The position numbers and the translations under genes are program-made. From Cymbidium sinense (taxonomy: Eukaryota; Streptophyta; Magnoliopsida; Asparagales; Orchidaceae), in NCBI GenBank assembly GCA_021442155.1, contig CM038221.1:78012494-78076493 (forward strand): a DNA stretch of 64,000 nucleotides, written 5' to 3'. Numbering within the stretch: the first letter of the stretch is position 1; each line of letters begins with the position of its first letter. Positions 35,730-48,014 of this stretch are shown here, one piece after another. The notes below the pieces were generated by a model that worked only from the letters and a program-made list of their open reading frames with translations, was not told the origin of the DNA and did no database searches.

Positions 35730-36180
35730 TTGATTCTCTTCCAAGTTAACGTCATGAGCAAAGACTTCGACAAACAACCTGGATAGGTCAAAAGTCCTTG
35801 GTGGACTTCTCTTCCATAGGTTAATGATGGGTAACACCCGACAAACAACCTCTGATAGGTCAAAATCCTCAGGATTCAATTCAATCTCTTCCACATAGGT
35901 TAATGTCGAGCAAAGACTTCGACAAATAACTGGATGAGTCAAAAGGTCCTTGGTGGACTTCCCACGCGGCCTCTTCCACACAACTTAACATCGATAACAC
36001 CACGACAACTCCGGATAGGTCAAAATCTCGGCCAGTTATTCAACCTCTTCCATAAGTTAACATCGCCGGGTAACACCACGATAAACAACCTCAGATGGGT
36101 CAAAATCTCGGATTCAATTCAACCTCTTCCATACAAGTTAAGTTCGAGTAACACAGCGACAAACAACCGGGATTAGACTG
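35730..36180 (+). repeat. Element B tandem array I, about five units of about 80 bp
   Basis: Repeats of ggataggtcaaaatcctc, attcaattcaacctcttcc and taacaccacgacaaacaac, the reverse complement of array I in element A. Confidence 0.85.
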
Positions 36181-37400
36181 ATGCCGGCCTGGCCATCAAT
36201 CTTTGCGGTCACCACCATCAGCCGGTCATCCCCGCCGAAGCTAATTACCACCATCTACCGCCGCCGGTTTTCGCGCGGTCATCCCTGTTGTAGCCTGGCT
36301 AAGGTCCGCCAGGCTACCGTGCGGTCATGCCATGTGGCTAGCAGCTATTGCCGCTGCTTACCGCCGACCACCCGTCGGCCGCCAACCAGGTTGCGTCCGC
36401 GCCGCCAGCTAAGATCACCGGTCCGCGCCGAACCATCATCGCGGCAATTTCCGGTTACCACCATGCGTGTTGGTCATCCAGCATTCTGATGCCGGTCATG
36501 TCGACTTCATCACCGATTTCTGTTGACCACCGCTGGTCCGCGTATTAGCCGGTCACCGTGATAACCTTCACGGTCCGCCATGACCAGCCAATTTTCCGGT
36601 CACCACCATCATCGCCCGGTCATCCCGTGATTCCGATTCTTCGCCGTTGACTACCATCACCGGTTCTTGATTTGACCACCCGTCGGACGTAACCACTTGC
36701 GCCATGGTCGCCGCGCGACCATCGTCGGCAATCGCTGGTTACCATCATCGTCGGTCATCGCACATTCTGAATCTCCGGTCGACTCGCCGGTTCACCCGAC
36801 TCATCCCGTCGGACGCCGACCCGTCGCGGTCCGCATACCGCCCAGCGGGCAATTTCCGCGGTTACCACCATCATCGCGGTCATCCAATTACAAGCGTAGT
36901 TGCCACCGTCGATCGTCACCGGTTCGCTATTCATCGGATTACGCTGGTCGATCACCGGCTCAGGTTATCGGCATTGCGCCGACCATCGTGCAATTTTTTA
37001 TCGGTCACCACCCATTCGCCGGTCATCCCATTCTGCGACGCCAGATCACCAGTACTACCATGGCTTCCGCTGCCGACCACCCGTTGGCGCCCACCGTCGT
37101 GGTCGTGAGTCGACGCTGGCCTCCACCACCGGTGCGTCATCGCCATCCGGTCACCCGCCGCTGATCATCATCGGCAAACCGGCGGTCACCACCATTGTCG
37201 CGGTCATCCCGCGCTACAAACGGACGGTCGCATTATCGCAGATTACCGTTGACCACCCGTTAACCACCGCTGGTCGAAATGCGTCGACCATCGACAATCT
37301 GCGGTCCACCACCGTCGCAGTCACCGCCGCGCCACGTCGCCACCATCATCGACGCATCGCCGTCAACCCAGATCTCTCGGTTATCGTCGTCTTGGTCCAA
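36181..37400 (+). repeat. Element B GC-rich array II
   Basis: Imperfect repeats of ccggtcaccaccatcatcgc and cggtcatccc, counterpart of array II in element A. It is about 1.2 kb, longer than in A. Overlapping frames of 134-175 codons on the plus strand are artefacts of GC-rich repeated sequence. Confidence 0.75.
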
Positions 37401-37640
37401 ACCGGATGGTCAGCCGAGTACAATTGATGCCTCTTTCGAGGAAAGCAGACCGCGATGTATGTACCATGGGCCTTGATAGTCGAACCGGACGGTCAAACCG
37501 AATCTGGCGCTCTTTTGAGGGAAAAGCGTGAACCGATGTATGTCCCGGATTGATTGCCTCGAACACGGGCGGTCAGGCAGTCTGATTGCGCCTCTTTCGA
37601 GGGAAAAGCGTAGACACGCGTATGTCTGCGGCCTTGATGC
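37400..37640 (+). repeat. Element B tandem array III, about three units
   Basis: Units around cctctttcgagggaaaagcg at about 37,430, 37,505 and 37,590, with gaaccggacggtcaaacc-type linkers; counterpart of array III in A, which has seven to eight units. Confidence 0.8.
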
Positions 37641-38414
37641 CTCACTACCTTCTCGAAGAAGAGAAGGTGCCTTCTTCCAGCTCGAGGGGTTTTATAGACT
37701 TATAGAAAAGATAAAACCGTTAAAATCACCCAAAGCTGCTCAAAATTGCTCAAAGCGGGCCAAAGCGAATTTTCACCCCGTGAACCATGAGCCATGAGCG
37801 CGCCGCCTTGATCCTTCGCCCCTGACGCCATTCAGCATTCGACGCTCCGGCAGGTCCTCGCGACTCGAACTCCTGGCCTGTGATCGCAGAACCGCATGAC
37901 TGAAGCGGCGTTCGAGCGTATACCGACGTTGTGCCTCCAGCGACCGCGCCGACCAGCTTCGACCCCAGCGTCGCGTCGCGCCGACCCAGACCTGCGTTCG
38001 TGCTCAGCTGGTTCTGCGGTCCCTCGTGAATGTTCTGTGACCCCGTTTAGCCGCTATCACGGAATTGTGACCCATCAGCCTTTCGACCCATCGTCTATTC
38101 GACCGCAGGCCTGACTCCTTTCTTGACGAAACCGTGACCCACTAGCAATTCCTTGTAGCCCGTTCTGCGTAATCCAACCTGAAATCTTGTGCCTGCAAGC
38201 GCCCGCAAATGTCTGCATGGGTCCATAACCCCGAAATCTTACACCCATGTGTACTGCGTATTCAGTAGTGCACGCCGTGGTCATAATCTTTGTCTCTCTC
38301 AAAATGTATGATTAACAGACCCGCAAACTTCATTGAAGAATCTGCTATTTTCAAATATTTAGCATATATATTTTTGGATGATTGAGATAATATCATCTAA
38401 AAATAGTGGGCAAC

Positions 38415-39224
38415 TGATATGACCCTGAAAATTCCACTAATCGAAGCACAAATCTTGATGCCGAAAGCAAGCTGATCAGAAATTGAAACTGGTTAAGATC
38501 AAGTACTTAAAATATCATTAGAAACTTTGGGTCATCAGTTAAATTTTTAAAAGGCTCTTAAATATGGAGTGTTTATAGTCAAATGGAGCGTCTCGACGAG
38601 CCGGATCCAACAAGTTTAAGATCTTACAATTCTGACTTTATTTGAGCATTCAAATACACAAAATACATCATATGATCAATGGAATCATCATGAGCCGTTC
38701 GATGAAGTGGAGTGGTTAGGATTTTGCATGTATTTCTGAGAGGCACTCCTCCGATCTATAAATAGCCCATTCCTCATGAGGGAGCAAGAAAGGAGAGAGC
38801 TAAAGCAGAAGATCCTCCACAATCGTCTGCCACTCGGCGTGGTCAGCCATCACCACCATACCGCCATCGATCGCCGCGTCCTTGCCGTCGTCATTCTGGC
38901 GGTCTCCATCGACGCCATCGGTCGTTGTTCACTCATTGTTTCTCATTTGTTATACTTAGCAATTACCACACGAGCATTGACTACATAGTGGTTGTTCTTT
39001 CTCATATATCTGATTACGTAATCCGTTATCGGAAGTTTTATACTCAAGTAAATACATAGTGGAAGCTTTTTTTCTAGGGTAGAGTGATTTTTCCCCTCTT
39101 TTGAGGTTTTCACGTAAAATTTTGGAGTTTTCTTGTTACTCTTTAAATCTTGTGTGTGTTATGGATTCCTGATAATAAGGTGTAAACTTTCACTCTATCG
39201 CAACTGGTTTTCTAGCACGCAACA
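38415..39224 (+). repeat. Element B 3' LTR
   Basis: Starts tgatatgaccctg after the polypurine region and ends tctagcacgcaaca, 810 bp. TATA box tataaata at 38,757-38,764. Confidence 0.88.
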
Positions 39225-39229
39225 AGTAT

Positions 39230-40140
39230 ATAATTGATTTTATAATTATTAATAAATTGCTTTTAATAAATATTATATCTTATTAAACAAAAAAAATTAT
39301 AGTTTAGATTTTCTCCCTTGAAATTAGTACATTACTTGTAAAAATTTTGTTAATTTGATAATATTATAAATGACTTAATAGTTTTATAAGTATGATACTA
39401 GTCTTAAGTAAATTTTTCTCACTGTATTAGCTTTATGACCCATACTTTTTATATGTTTTCATCATCTTTTCTATTAGAAAAATTTAATCAATTATTCTAT
39501 TCTTACTTAATCTATTAATCTCTAACTGATACTACTTTAAGTTATGTTATTTATTTAAGAATTATGATTATTAATTGCAAGCCAATTTATTAAATTCAAC
39601 AAGAATCTCTTATATGTGTTGTGTGATTTAGAAATTATTTGTTATACTAGAAATTCTTAATTTGTTCTAAATTAACTCTGGTTAATATAATTGAATATAA
39701 ATTCATATATAACTATGTCTATTGTAAATTCTATTTTTTTAATTTAATTATTTCCTTAATTTATTTAACTTCAAAATTTTATGTAATACAAATGCTCCAA
39801 GTTTTATTAAATAATATGGAAAAATTCAATCAATTTATTTGGAAATATTTGATAACTTATAAATTATATGAAACTTTAACTAACATGTTACATCTATGTG
39901 GCTTTGAGCACTAAAATTATCCATGTAAGAGATACAAGAAAAATTTTTGCAATTATTTTAAAGAAAATATTTAAAAATCCCCCAAACTCATGTTAGAAAA
40001 CATTAAACAAAATTCACAATTATATTAAACATTAATAATTAAAATTACATTGTATAATAAAGAAAGAAAAAATAACATACAATATCTAACAAAAAGAAAA
40101 ATACAAACAACAAGCTAAAATAGGAAAAAACAAACTATTC
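39230..40140. other. Very AT-rich segment inside the Athila element
   Basis: No gene or repeat recognised. In Athila orientation it lies downstream of the env-like ORF and is probably element 3' non-coding DNA. Confidence 0.45.
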
Positions 40141-40193
40141 CACTCACTCCTCCTCCTCCTCCTCCTCCTCCTTCCGCTTCTTCTTCTTCTTCT

Positions 40194-40239
<46 letters not shown>

Positions 40240-41340
40240 GAGCAGGTGGGTATTATGGCACATTAGGAAAGATAACTCTATTAAGGCCAACTTTGAATTG
40301 ATGATTCTCAAACATGTGAGCAAATGCTTAGTTATATTCAACCATATAGAAAAACTGCCACTACTATTGCTGTTGACCCATGTAACGATCAATTTTTTTC
40401 CCCATCTCCTGTTGCCACCTACTACTTTCCTTAACCTTATGTTGCAGGTTGGACACCTACTCTCCTAGATCCTTGAGCTGCTCCCCCAAAGTTTTGGAAG
40501 TTTAGGATCTAGATAGAGGTGTGCAGGAGCTTCCCCCACTTCCATTTTTGACTCCATCCCTCCAATCAAATGTTTGGTGAAGGCAGCCAGAGCGAGTATT
40601 ACCTCCTCGTCTGAATTCTCCACCACTCCAACAGCTAGACACAACACATAAATTAAAGAGGGCTGACCATAGCCTACTATAGTATTACCTTTAATCATAT
40701 TACTAATAGAATTATGAATAATCTTATCTTAAAAAACTCTTTTAAATTGTGTAATTCAAAATGGTCTAATCCTTGGTGACTTTACTAATATTCCCAGTCA
40801 GCATTAGCTTGGCCAAAATGAAGCAGTGCCATGCTTTAGCTTCATTAGTCATACCGACAAAAATTGATAATCTTTTTCTCTCTTTATTTCCATTGTATAT
40901 TAGCATTTCTATCAGCAAGGAATCCTAAGTTCTCATTGAAATCATGATGATTATTATAGTATGCAAGATACATCATAGCCATAGTCTTGTAACTTGTAAT
41001 ATGAATTAATGGTAGTACACTCATAACTTACTCATTTCCCCCTAATGAAGACTCAATCGTTCTCAGGTTTGTTTGTAATAATGAAGAATTTCCTTACCAG
41101 AGGAATGACGCGAAGTGGGTTTCGTAGGCAAAATGTTCCCAGCCTCTTCAATAATAATCCACTCCATGATCTAGTCGAGTTTATCAAATTTCTCTCCGGG
41201 ATTAGATTTAATGGATTAGGGCATGGTGGTACCTTTCTTCCGCCTCAGCACTAACGAAGCAATCGACATCATAAGTGCCAGCCCTCCTCTTATTCTCCTG
41301 CAAGATTTTGATCGACATTTTCATTAGCTAGTGTATTGGG
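40140..41340 (-). pseudogene. Env-like (putative plant transposon protein) ORF of the Athila element
   Basis: Runs from about 41,320 down to the acidic tail. In order the minus strand gives AGTYDVDCFVSAEAEERYHH, RGWEHFAYETHFASF, MAMMYLAYYNNHHDFNE, ILAKLMLTGNISKVTKD, and IKGNTIVGYGQPSLIYVLC with the stretch to NSDEEVILA (frame 40,465-40,698). The coiled-coil and Glu-rich end follow. This is the complete domain order of the Athila env-like protein, about 390 codons, interrupted by stops and shifts. Orientation and position agree with its being the env-like ORF of the enclosing minus-strand Athila element. Function in transposition is unknown. Confidence 0.7.
40142..40239 (-). repeat. (GGA)n(GAA)n microsatellite in the acidic tail of the env-like ORF
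   Basis: On the plus strand about eight tcc units and then about 20 ttc units with two interruptions. In the env-like frame (minus) it encodes PPAQ, a Glu run of about 20, EAE and a Gly run. The plus-strand env-like copy at 32,760-32,800 has only six Glu before the same EAE, so the repeat grew inside the coding tail. A Lys-rich frame over the same bases is an artefact. Confidence 0.8.
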
Positions 41341-41399
41341 AGATAAGCTATGAACTAATTTGCAAAGGGACAGAAGTTCGAAGGTTTAGGCTTGGAATG

Positions 41400-42851
41400 A
41401 AAAATGAATTCAAGAAAATAAATGAGTTTATATTAAGGGTTATATTAAAAATAAAATAATTCTAATAATGATATCTAAATCCTTTTATTTATTCAATAAA
41501 AATAATATTTTATACAAATATCTTTCTCCACCACTCTAGGATTCCAAACCTCTTTTTTACTCTTTTTATCGTGAGGTTAAAGAGAAAAAGTGAGAGAAAA
41601 AGAGAGCGAGAGGAGAGAGAGAGCTGGGCTTAAGGGTCCTAGAGTTGATTTCATCTATTAAAAAATTGATCGTTTCAAGGTAAACTACCATTACGTTACT
41701 ATTACCCTACTTAAATTAAAAAAAATACTTATTTGAAAATTTTTTGGTATTTTATTTAGTTAGATTTCATACAAACTCATATCTACGAAGATTCACAAAT
41801 TTTTTACAATGTAACTTTTAATATTCTATAGAATTAATTGTGTATTTTTGTAAGTATATAGAGGCTATAATATTGCTATAAAACAAGAAAAACTTCAAAA
41901 TTTTATTTTAGTCATTATATATAAATAATTTTGTAAATTGTGATTATTGATGTATACACCCAAATTCTATAAATTCTATTTTTTTATACTTACAAATTTC
42001 TTATATACTGCAATGAATTATTCCTATTATTAAAATATTGATTCATTGATATTAATGCGTTATAAATATCTATATAAATATGTGGCTTGATTTACAAGTA
42101 AATTGTGAATTTTTCATATGAAATATATTGGGAAGCATAAGGGTGTGAGTAACATGTGTACTTATAGGGAGTTATAAGGGCTTGAATAAAATTAATTATG
42201 CTATGCACAAAGAGGCATTAGGGAATGGATAAATATTTACATGCAGATATAAATATATTGGGAGGTATAAGTCTCTAATGATATATATGATGTATTTGGG
42301 AGGTATAAGAGCTTGAGTAAGAATATAATATGAAGTGTTTGAAAATATTATTTATTTAAGTACTTTTTTTATGATTCAAATGTAATGTTAAATATGAATT
42401 ATATGTTATAATTTTTTATATATGCTTTTAATACTAGAATTATTTTGACATGGTAGACTCGATATAAATTGTAATAGACTTATTAATTCACTGCATTTGA
42501 TAGTAGATACTATTTTGTTGTAGCATGTTGAAATTTTAGTGTAGGTTTTGCGTAACCTACTGAGTATTTATATTAATTCATATTTTACCTATATATGTAA
42601 ATTTTAGGAAGAGAAAGAGTAATGAGCAAGTTGATAAGAAGAGATATTGCATGTTTCTATTTATAGGCATGCCTTTTTTAATGTAGTTGATGTTGTTGTT
42701 TTATGTAATGGTATCATGATATGATATATTTTTATGATTGTATAGATTTTGATATGAACTAAATAATAGTGAATAACTTTTATTATGATATTTGCGTAAA
42801 TATAATTCCTTATAATTCCACATGACCTACCTCAATTTAAGGGTTACATCA
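41400..42851 (+). repeat. Tekay 5' LTR, 5'-truncated
   Basis: Co-linear with the 3' LTR from its position about 47,020 onward: ttatattaagggttatatt, ctctaggattccaaacctc and ttgggaagcataagg are shared. It lacks the (TA)n tract that the 3' LTR carries. The left end abuts Athila env-like sequence, marking a deletion or insertion junction. Confidence 0.85.
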
Positions 42852-42864
42852 TGAAATTTTAATT

Positions 42865-42876
42865 TGGTATCAGAGC
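42865..42876 (+). other. Tekay primer-binding site (initiator Met tRNA)
   Basis: tggtatcagagc, the standard complement of the initiator Met tRNA 3' end, just downstream of the 5' LTR. Confidence 0.85.
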
Positions 42877-43037
42877 AATGAATTTGGAGAAATCGATTTG
42901 TAACTAGAGCCATAGGAATGATTAGCTATTCAGTGATAGAGATTTTGGGTAGTTTATAATTATTTTTTACAAATATTATATGTATATCATTATGATGTAT
43001 GGTATATGTTTGTAGGTGTTAATGCTATAAATCGGAT

Positions 43038-44190
43038 GTTATGGATTCTCAAGAGCAAGATATGATAGATGGGTAGAGTTCTAGTCAGTCTTTGTCAATA
43101 CATAGTATAATGGGAGCTATGTCTTCTGATTTTATGACTCAATTTGTTAGTTTAATGGCCCAAATGATGGGTGAGGCTGATAGTAGGATGTTTATTGCTA
43201 AGGTAGAGGATGGGGACAAGCATTTACAAATTTTTTTGATGTTGAAGCTTTCTCATGTCAAAGGTACAGTTGAACCTCAAGTAGCAGAAGACTGGTTGTT
43301 ATGGTTGGAAATATTTGATGGTATGTAGTGTCCAGAGAATCATAAAGTGTCTTTAGCAATATTTTTATTGGATTGAGAGGTGGAGTGGTGGTGATTGGGT
43401 TAATAAAGAGTAAATTTTTAGGATAAGTTGAATGCCTTAATTACTTGGGAGGGGTTTACTAATACTTTTATAGAGTGGTTTTTGCCTTCTTTAGCTAGAT
43501 AGCATATGCAAGAAGCTTTTATGAGATTAGTGCAAGGAAGCAAGATAGTGATGCAATATGAGGCTAAGTTTACTACACTAGCAAGATATGCCTCACAATT
43601 GGTTAGTACTTTAGAGGAAAAAAATGTTACAGATTCTTGGGAGGAATCAGGCATAATTTGAGACACCTGCTCGTTCCATTCTGAATTAGAGATTTCACTA
43701 AGCTTGAGGAGAGAGCTAGATAGGTAAAAAATAATCTGACATCCACTTAGCAGTGCTAGAATTCTAGTAGGAAGTGGTTTGGTGGAGAGACATCTAGGAG
43801 TGGTATTAGTGAGAAGAGGAGTCGATTTGGACCAAGAGACTCATGGAAGAGCCAATTAGTATATGTTAGTAGTGGTTCGTCGAGCTCAATTGGAGTGTAC
43901 CTATATGTACAACTTGTAAAAAGAGACATTTAAATAGATGTTATATAATTGCAGGGTAATGTTTCAGAAGTGGTCAAACTGGGAACAAAATAATAGATTG
44001 TCCATAGAACGAACCAAAAGGGAGATCATATATTCGAGGTGAAGATCTTCGACAAACATTAAGATAGAGGAGAACACCACTTAGAGCTTTCAGTGAGGGG
44101 GCCTTCGAGTGGAGGTGGAGAAAATTTTATTGGAAGACAACCAAGAAGAACACAAAGGGATTCTATCACTCCAGTTTTTATAGCTCCAGT
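43038..44190 (+). pseudogene. Tekay gag remnant
   Basis: Starts with MDSQEQDMID followed by an in-frame stop. The capsid segment around KGTVEPQVAEDWLLWLE and CPENHKVSLAIFLL is the conserved start of chromovirus gag. A cysteine cluster at about 43,905-43,985 (CTTCKKRHLNRC, then CFRSGQTG) is the zinc-knuckle region with one knuckle cysteine changed to serine. Many stops and shifts. Confidence 0.75.
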
Positions 44191-44194
44191 GTAA

Positions 44195-44560
44195 GCTAGA
44201 GTGTATAACTTAACTCAGCAAGAAGCCATATATGCATTCGATGTTGTGATAGGTACAACTTCTATTTCTACACAACCATGTAGAGTTTTGTTCGATTATG
44301 GGGCTACTCATTCCTTCTTTGTTGAAAACTTTTTTATGTTGTTGAATTTGTCTCTTATTATATCATAATCTAGTTTTATTATTTTACCCACTGAAGATTG
44401 TATGACTGCTAGTTATGCATGTGTTTGTGAGATTGATATTTTTGTGATAGATTGAAGTTTGAGTTGATAGTGTTGCCCTTAACTTAGTTTGATGTTATTT
44501 TGAGGATAAATTAATTGAGTAGATATGGTGCTCATATTGATTGTATGAAGAAGAGAGTGA
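44195..44560 (+). pseudogene. Tekay aspartic protease remnant
   Basis: Reads VVIGTTSIST and VLFDYGATHSFFVENFF. The D-Y-G-A-T-H-S-F stretch is the catalytic motif, with Tyr where gypsy proteases usually have Pro or Ser. Confidence 0.7.
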
Positions 44561-44689
44561 CATTAGTAGTGGGTGATGAAAATATTTATTTTCAGGGTGT
44601 TAAAAGATCGAGTACTATCATCACTCATCTCAGCTTTGCAATTTGACAGATTATGGAAGAAGGGATATTTTATATATCTTGTTTATGTC

Positions 44690-45420
44690 AGGGATAAGAG
44701 TAAAACTACTATTATAATTGAAGAAATTCTAATGGTAAAAGATTTTCTTAATATTTTTTCTAAGGAGTTGGATAATTTGCCCCCTGAAAGAGAGATAGAG
44801 TTTGGTATTAAAGTGCTATCTTGTACATCTCCTATCGATAGGACTTCTTATAGAATGACACCTAAAGAGTTACAAGAGTTGAAGGTGTAGTGGAAAGGGT
44901 TGGTAGATAGAGGTTTTATCAGGCCTAACACATCTTTATAGGGTGTTCTTGTGTTGTTTATAAGAAAGAAAGATGGCACGATGCATATATACATTGATTA
45001 TAGAGAACTTAATAAAGTGACTATCAAAAATAAGTATCCATTCTTAGGATTGATGACTTATTTGATCAGGATGTATCTGTATTTTCAAAGATAGATTTAA
45101 GATTTAGATATCATCAATTGAAGGTGAAAGAGGAGAAAAATAGCTTTTAGCACTCGTTATAGTCATTATGAGTTCTTAGTCATGTCTTTTGGTGTGACTA
45201 AGACCCAACTGTATTTATAGATTTGATGAATGATATATTAGAGCACTTGAAGACTGAGGATGATCATGCTACTTAGTTGTGGTTAGTTTTGGAGACCTTA
45301 AGACAACATAGATTATATGCAAAATTCTTAAAGTGTGAGTTCTAATTAAGGAGCATAGCATTCTTGAGGCATGTTGTAAGTGGTGAGGGGATATCTATAG
45401 ATTCTCAAAAGGGTAAGTTG
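44690..45420 (+). pseudogene. Tekay reverse transcriptase remnant with the catalytic motif deleted
   Basis: The frame at 44,573-44,890 has NLPPEREIEFGIKV and YRMTPKELQELKV, the start of chromovirus reverse transcriptase. Further on are [32 protein letters not shown] and SHYEFLVMSFGVT. At 45,215-45,290 the sequence passes directly from DLMN to DILEHLKTEDDHAT; the bases coding the catalytic YIDD/FIDD-type box between these two are missing. It resumes with LVLETLRQHRLYAKF and HVVSGEG. It cannot be catalytic. Confidence 0.8.
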
Positions 45421-45589
45421 TCGCTAATTGGCTGAGATATACTACTATTTTTTAGGTGCATAGTTTTTTTGGTTTGACTAGTTATTGTAGGAAGTTTGTT
45501 AAAGACTTTTTGCAACTTGTAATACCTTTGAAAAAAATTAACATGGAAGGAAACATCGTTTAATTGGACATTGGATTGTGAATATAGCT

Positions 45590-46005
45590 TTTAAAGGTTG
45601 AAGAGTTGTTTGGTGTCAGCACCTATTTTAACTATTTCATCGGCATTGAAGGATTCCAAGTATTTAGTTATACGCCATTGAAGGGCTTGGGTTGTGTGCT
45701 AATGCAGAATGATAAAGTGATTGCTTATGCTTTTAAAGAGTTATAGTCACAAAAAAAATTATTCTACTCATGATTTAGAATTGACACCCGTTGTGTTTAC
45801 ATTAAATATCTATAGGCATTACATATTTAGAGTTAGATGTGAGGTTTATACTAATAATCAAAGTTTAAAATATATTGTTATTAAAAAAGAGTTGAATTTG
45901 AGGCTAGAGGAGATGATTAGAATTGATTTAGGATTATAATCTTAACATTTTGTACCAACTTGGTAAGGCTACTATTATGGTAGATGTGCTTAGTAGGAAG
46001 TCTGC
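45590..46005 (+). pseudogene. Tekay RNase H remnant
   Basis: LGCVLMQNDKVIAYA, then KNYSTHDLELTPVVFTLN, YIFRVRCEVYTNNQSLKYI (frame 45,721-45,939). The end of the domain at about 45,985-46,005 reads LSRKSA. Confidence 0.75.
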
Positions 46006-46084
46006 TTAATAGAAGTGGAAGAAAGAAAATTGTTGGGGCAAAACTTAAGTAGATGATGCCACCAAAAGATTTATTGATTAGAGA

Positions 46085-46590
46085 TAGATTAAGAGTGGCA
46101 CAAGATAGATAATGAAAGCATTATGATTTTATGCATTCGTGCCATAGAATTTCAAGCTAGTGATTTTGTAGTTGTAAAAGTCAGCCCATTGAAAGTGCGA
46201 CCAAATTTGGCAGAGAAGGAAAATTGAATCCATGATATATTAGGCCATTTGAGGTGATTGGTAGAGTTAGGAAGTGCATATTTATTGTTGTTTCCATATC
46301 GTATGTGAGATATTCATAATGTATTTCATATATCTTCATTGAGAGAATGGGTTATAGATGTAACAAATAGAATTTAAGAGGATGAAAAAGATGTGCAACC
46401 TAATTTGACTTATAGAGAAGAATCTAATTACATTTTGACTTATGATGTTAACCAATTGAGAAATAAACTAATTCTTATGATGAAAATACATTGGAAGCAT
46501 AGATCTGATAGAGCAGTTTCCTAGGAGAAATAGGCTGAGATGAGACAGCTTTATCTAGAACTATTTGATTGATGATATACATGTATTAGA
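46085..46590 (+). pseudogene. Tekay post-integrase and chromodomain-type C-terminus
   Basis: RLRVAQDR, then DFVVVKVSPLKVRPN, GIHNVF-type word DIHNVFHISSLREWVID, then LTYREESNYIL, LRNKLILMMKIHWKHRSD and EMRQLYLELFD. The last part corresponds to the chromodomain that directs chromovirus integration to heterochromatin. The integrase core that should precede this is absent. Confidence 0.7.
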
Positions 46591-46627
46591 ATGTTGAGAA
46601 TGATATTTTTTTGAGGATGGGAGATTG

Positions 46628-47946
46628 AAATACTCACAATATAGTTCTATTCTACAAAAATAAATTATAAGAAAAGTGAGAAAAGTTTTTTGACATATTA
46701 TTAGAATGGCAATTACCTATGATATTCAAATGCATTTTTAAATTTTATTTTAAGTTCAATTTTCAAACAATCTTTGAAACATTATAAGACAATTTCCACT
46801 TTATTTTATAAATATATTCTTCAATATTTATGAGCACGGTATATATCAAAAATATAAAGTTAGTTATTAGATTTCAACTTTTCAAGAAATGTATATATAT
46901 TGGTACATATATATTTTCTAGGGTCATATAGCATCCATTTTACAAATCATTTTTACGAGAGTATTTTAAAAATACTTTAGTATTTATAGAATATTTTTCA
47001 TTTATTTTGGAATTATAGATTACAAGAAAATAAATGATTTTATATTAAGGGTTATACTTAAAATAAAATAATTCTAATAATGATATTTATATCATTTTAT
47101 TTATTAAATAAAAATATTTTATACCAATATCATCTTCCCCCACTCTAGGATTCCAAACCTCTTTTTTTCTTTTTTTTCTTGAGTTTAGAGAGAAAAAATG
47201 AGAGAAAAAGAGAGGGAGGGGAGAGAGAAAGCTAGGTTTAGGGGTCCTTGAGCCGATTTCCTCTGTCTGACTAGTTGAAAAAATTGAACGTCTTGAGGTA
47301 GGCTACTATTACTCTACTTAAATTTTTAGAAATTATCTTTTCTGTAAAATATTTAGTATTTTATTTTGTTGGATTTTATTCAAACTCAAATCTACAAAAT
47401 TCATAAACTTTTCATCGTGTAATTTTTAATTTGTAGAATGGACTCTGCTGGATATATTGACATAGAAATATTAAACTTTTACTAGATTTTATGTTATATA
47501 ATATTTTATGTATTTTTGTGAGTATACTGGGGCTGATAAAAATTGCTATAAAATAAAAAAATCTTCAAAATATTATTTTAGACATTACATATAAATGGTT
47601 TTGTAAATTGTATTGTTGATGTATACACACAAATTTACCTGCAAATTCTACTATTATTTTAGACTTGCAAATTTCATATACACTACAATGAATTACTCCT
47701 ATTTATTAAAATATTGATTCATTGGTATTAATATATTACAAATATCTACATAAATATGTGGCTGATTTATAGATAAATTGTGAATTTTATATGTAAAATA
47801 TATTGGGAAGCATAAAGGCGTGAGTAACATGTGTGTTTACAGAGAGGTATAAGAGCCTAAATAAAATTAATTGTGCTATGCACAAAGAGGCATGAGGGCC
47901 TAAATAAATATTTAAATGCATATGTAAATATGTTGGGAGACATAAT

Positions 47947-48014
<68 letters not shown>

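Larger units (their letters stand above)
34567..39224 (+). mobile_element. Complete non-autonomous LTR retrotransposon, element B
   Basis: A 4,658-bp element with a perfect target duplication agtat at 34,562-34,566 and 39,225-39,229. Layout: 5' LTR 34,567-35,380, leader beginning gtttggccatag, array I (35,730-36,180), GC-rich array II (36,181-37,400), array III (37,400-37,640), a GC-rich non-repetitive part (to about 38,350), a polypurine region aaaaatagtggg and 3' LTR 38,415-39,224. The same order as element A, in the opposite orientation. No transposon protein domain in any frame. It sits inside the Athila element and is therefore younger. Confidence 0.88.

Noticed and set aside
36181..37476. 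Several overlapping 100-175-codon frames on both strands
   Set aside because: GC-rich imperfect repeats of element B leave all frames open; residues are Pro/Ser/Thr/Arg/His-rich repeat translations.
40144..40392. Lys-rich minus-strand frame over the GAA tract
   Set aside because: It is the wrong frame of the Glu-coding microsatellite in the env-like ORF.
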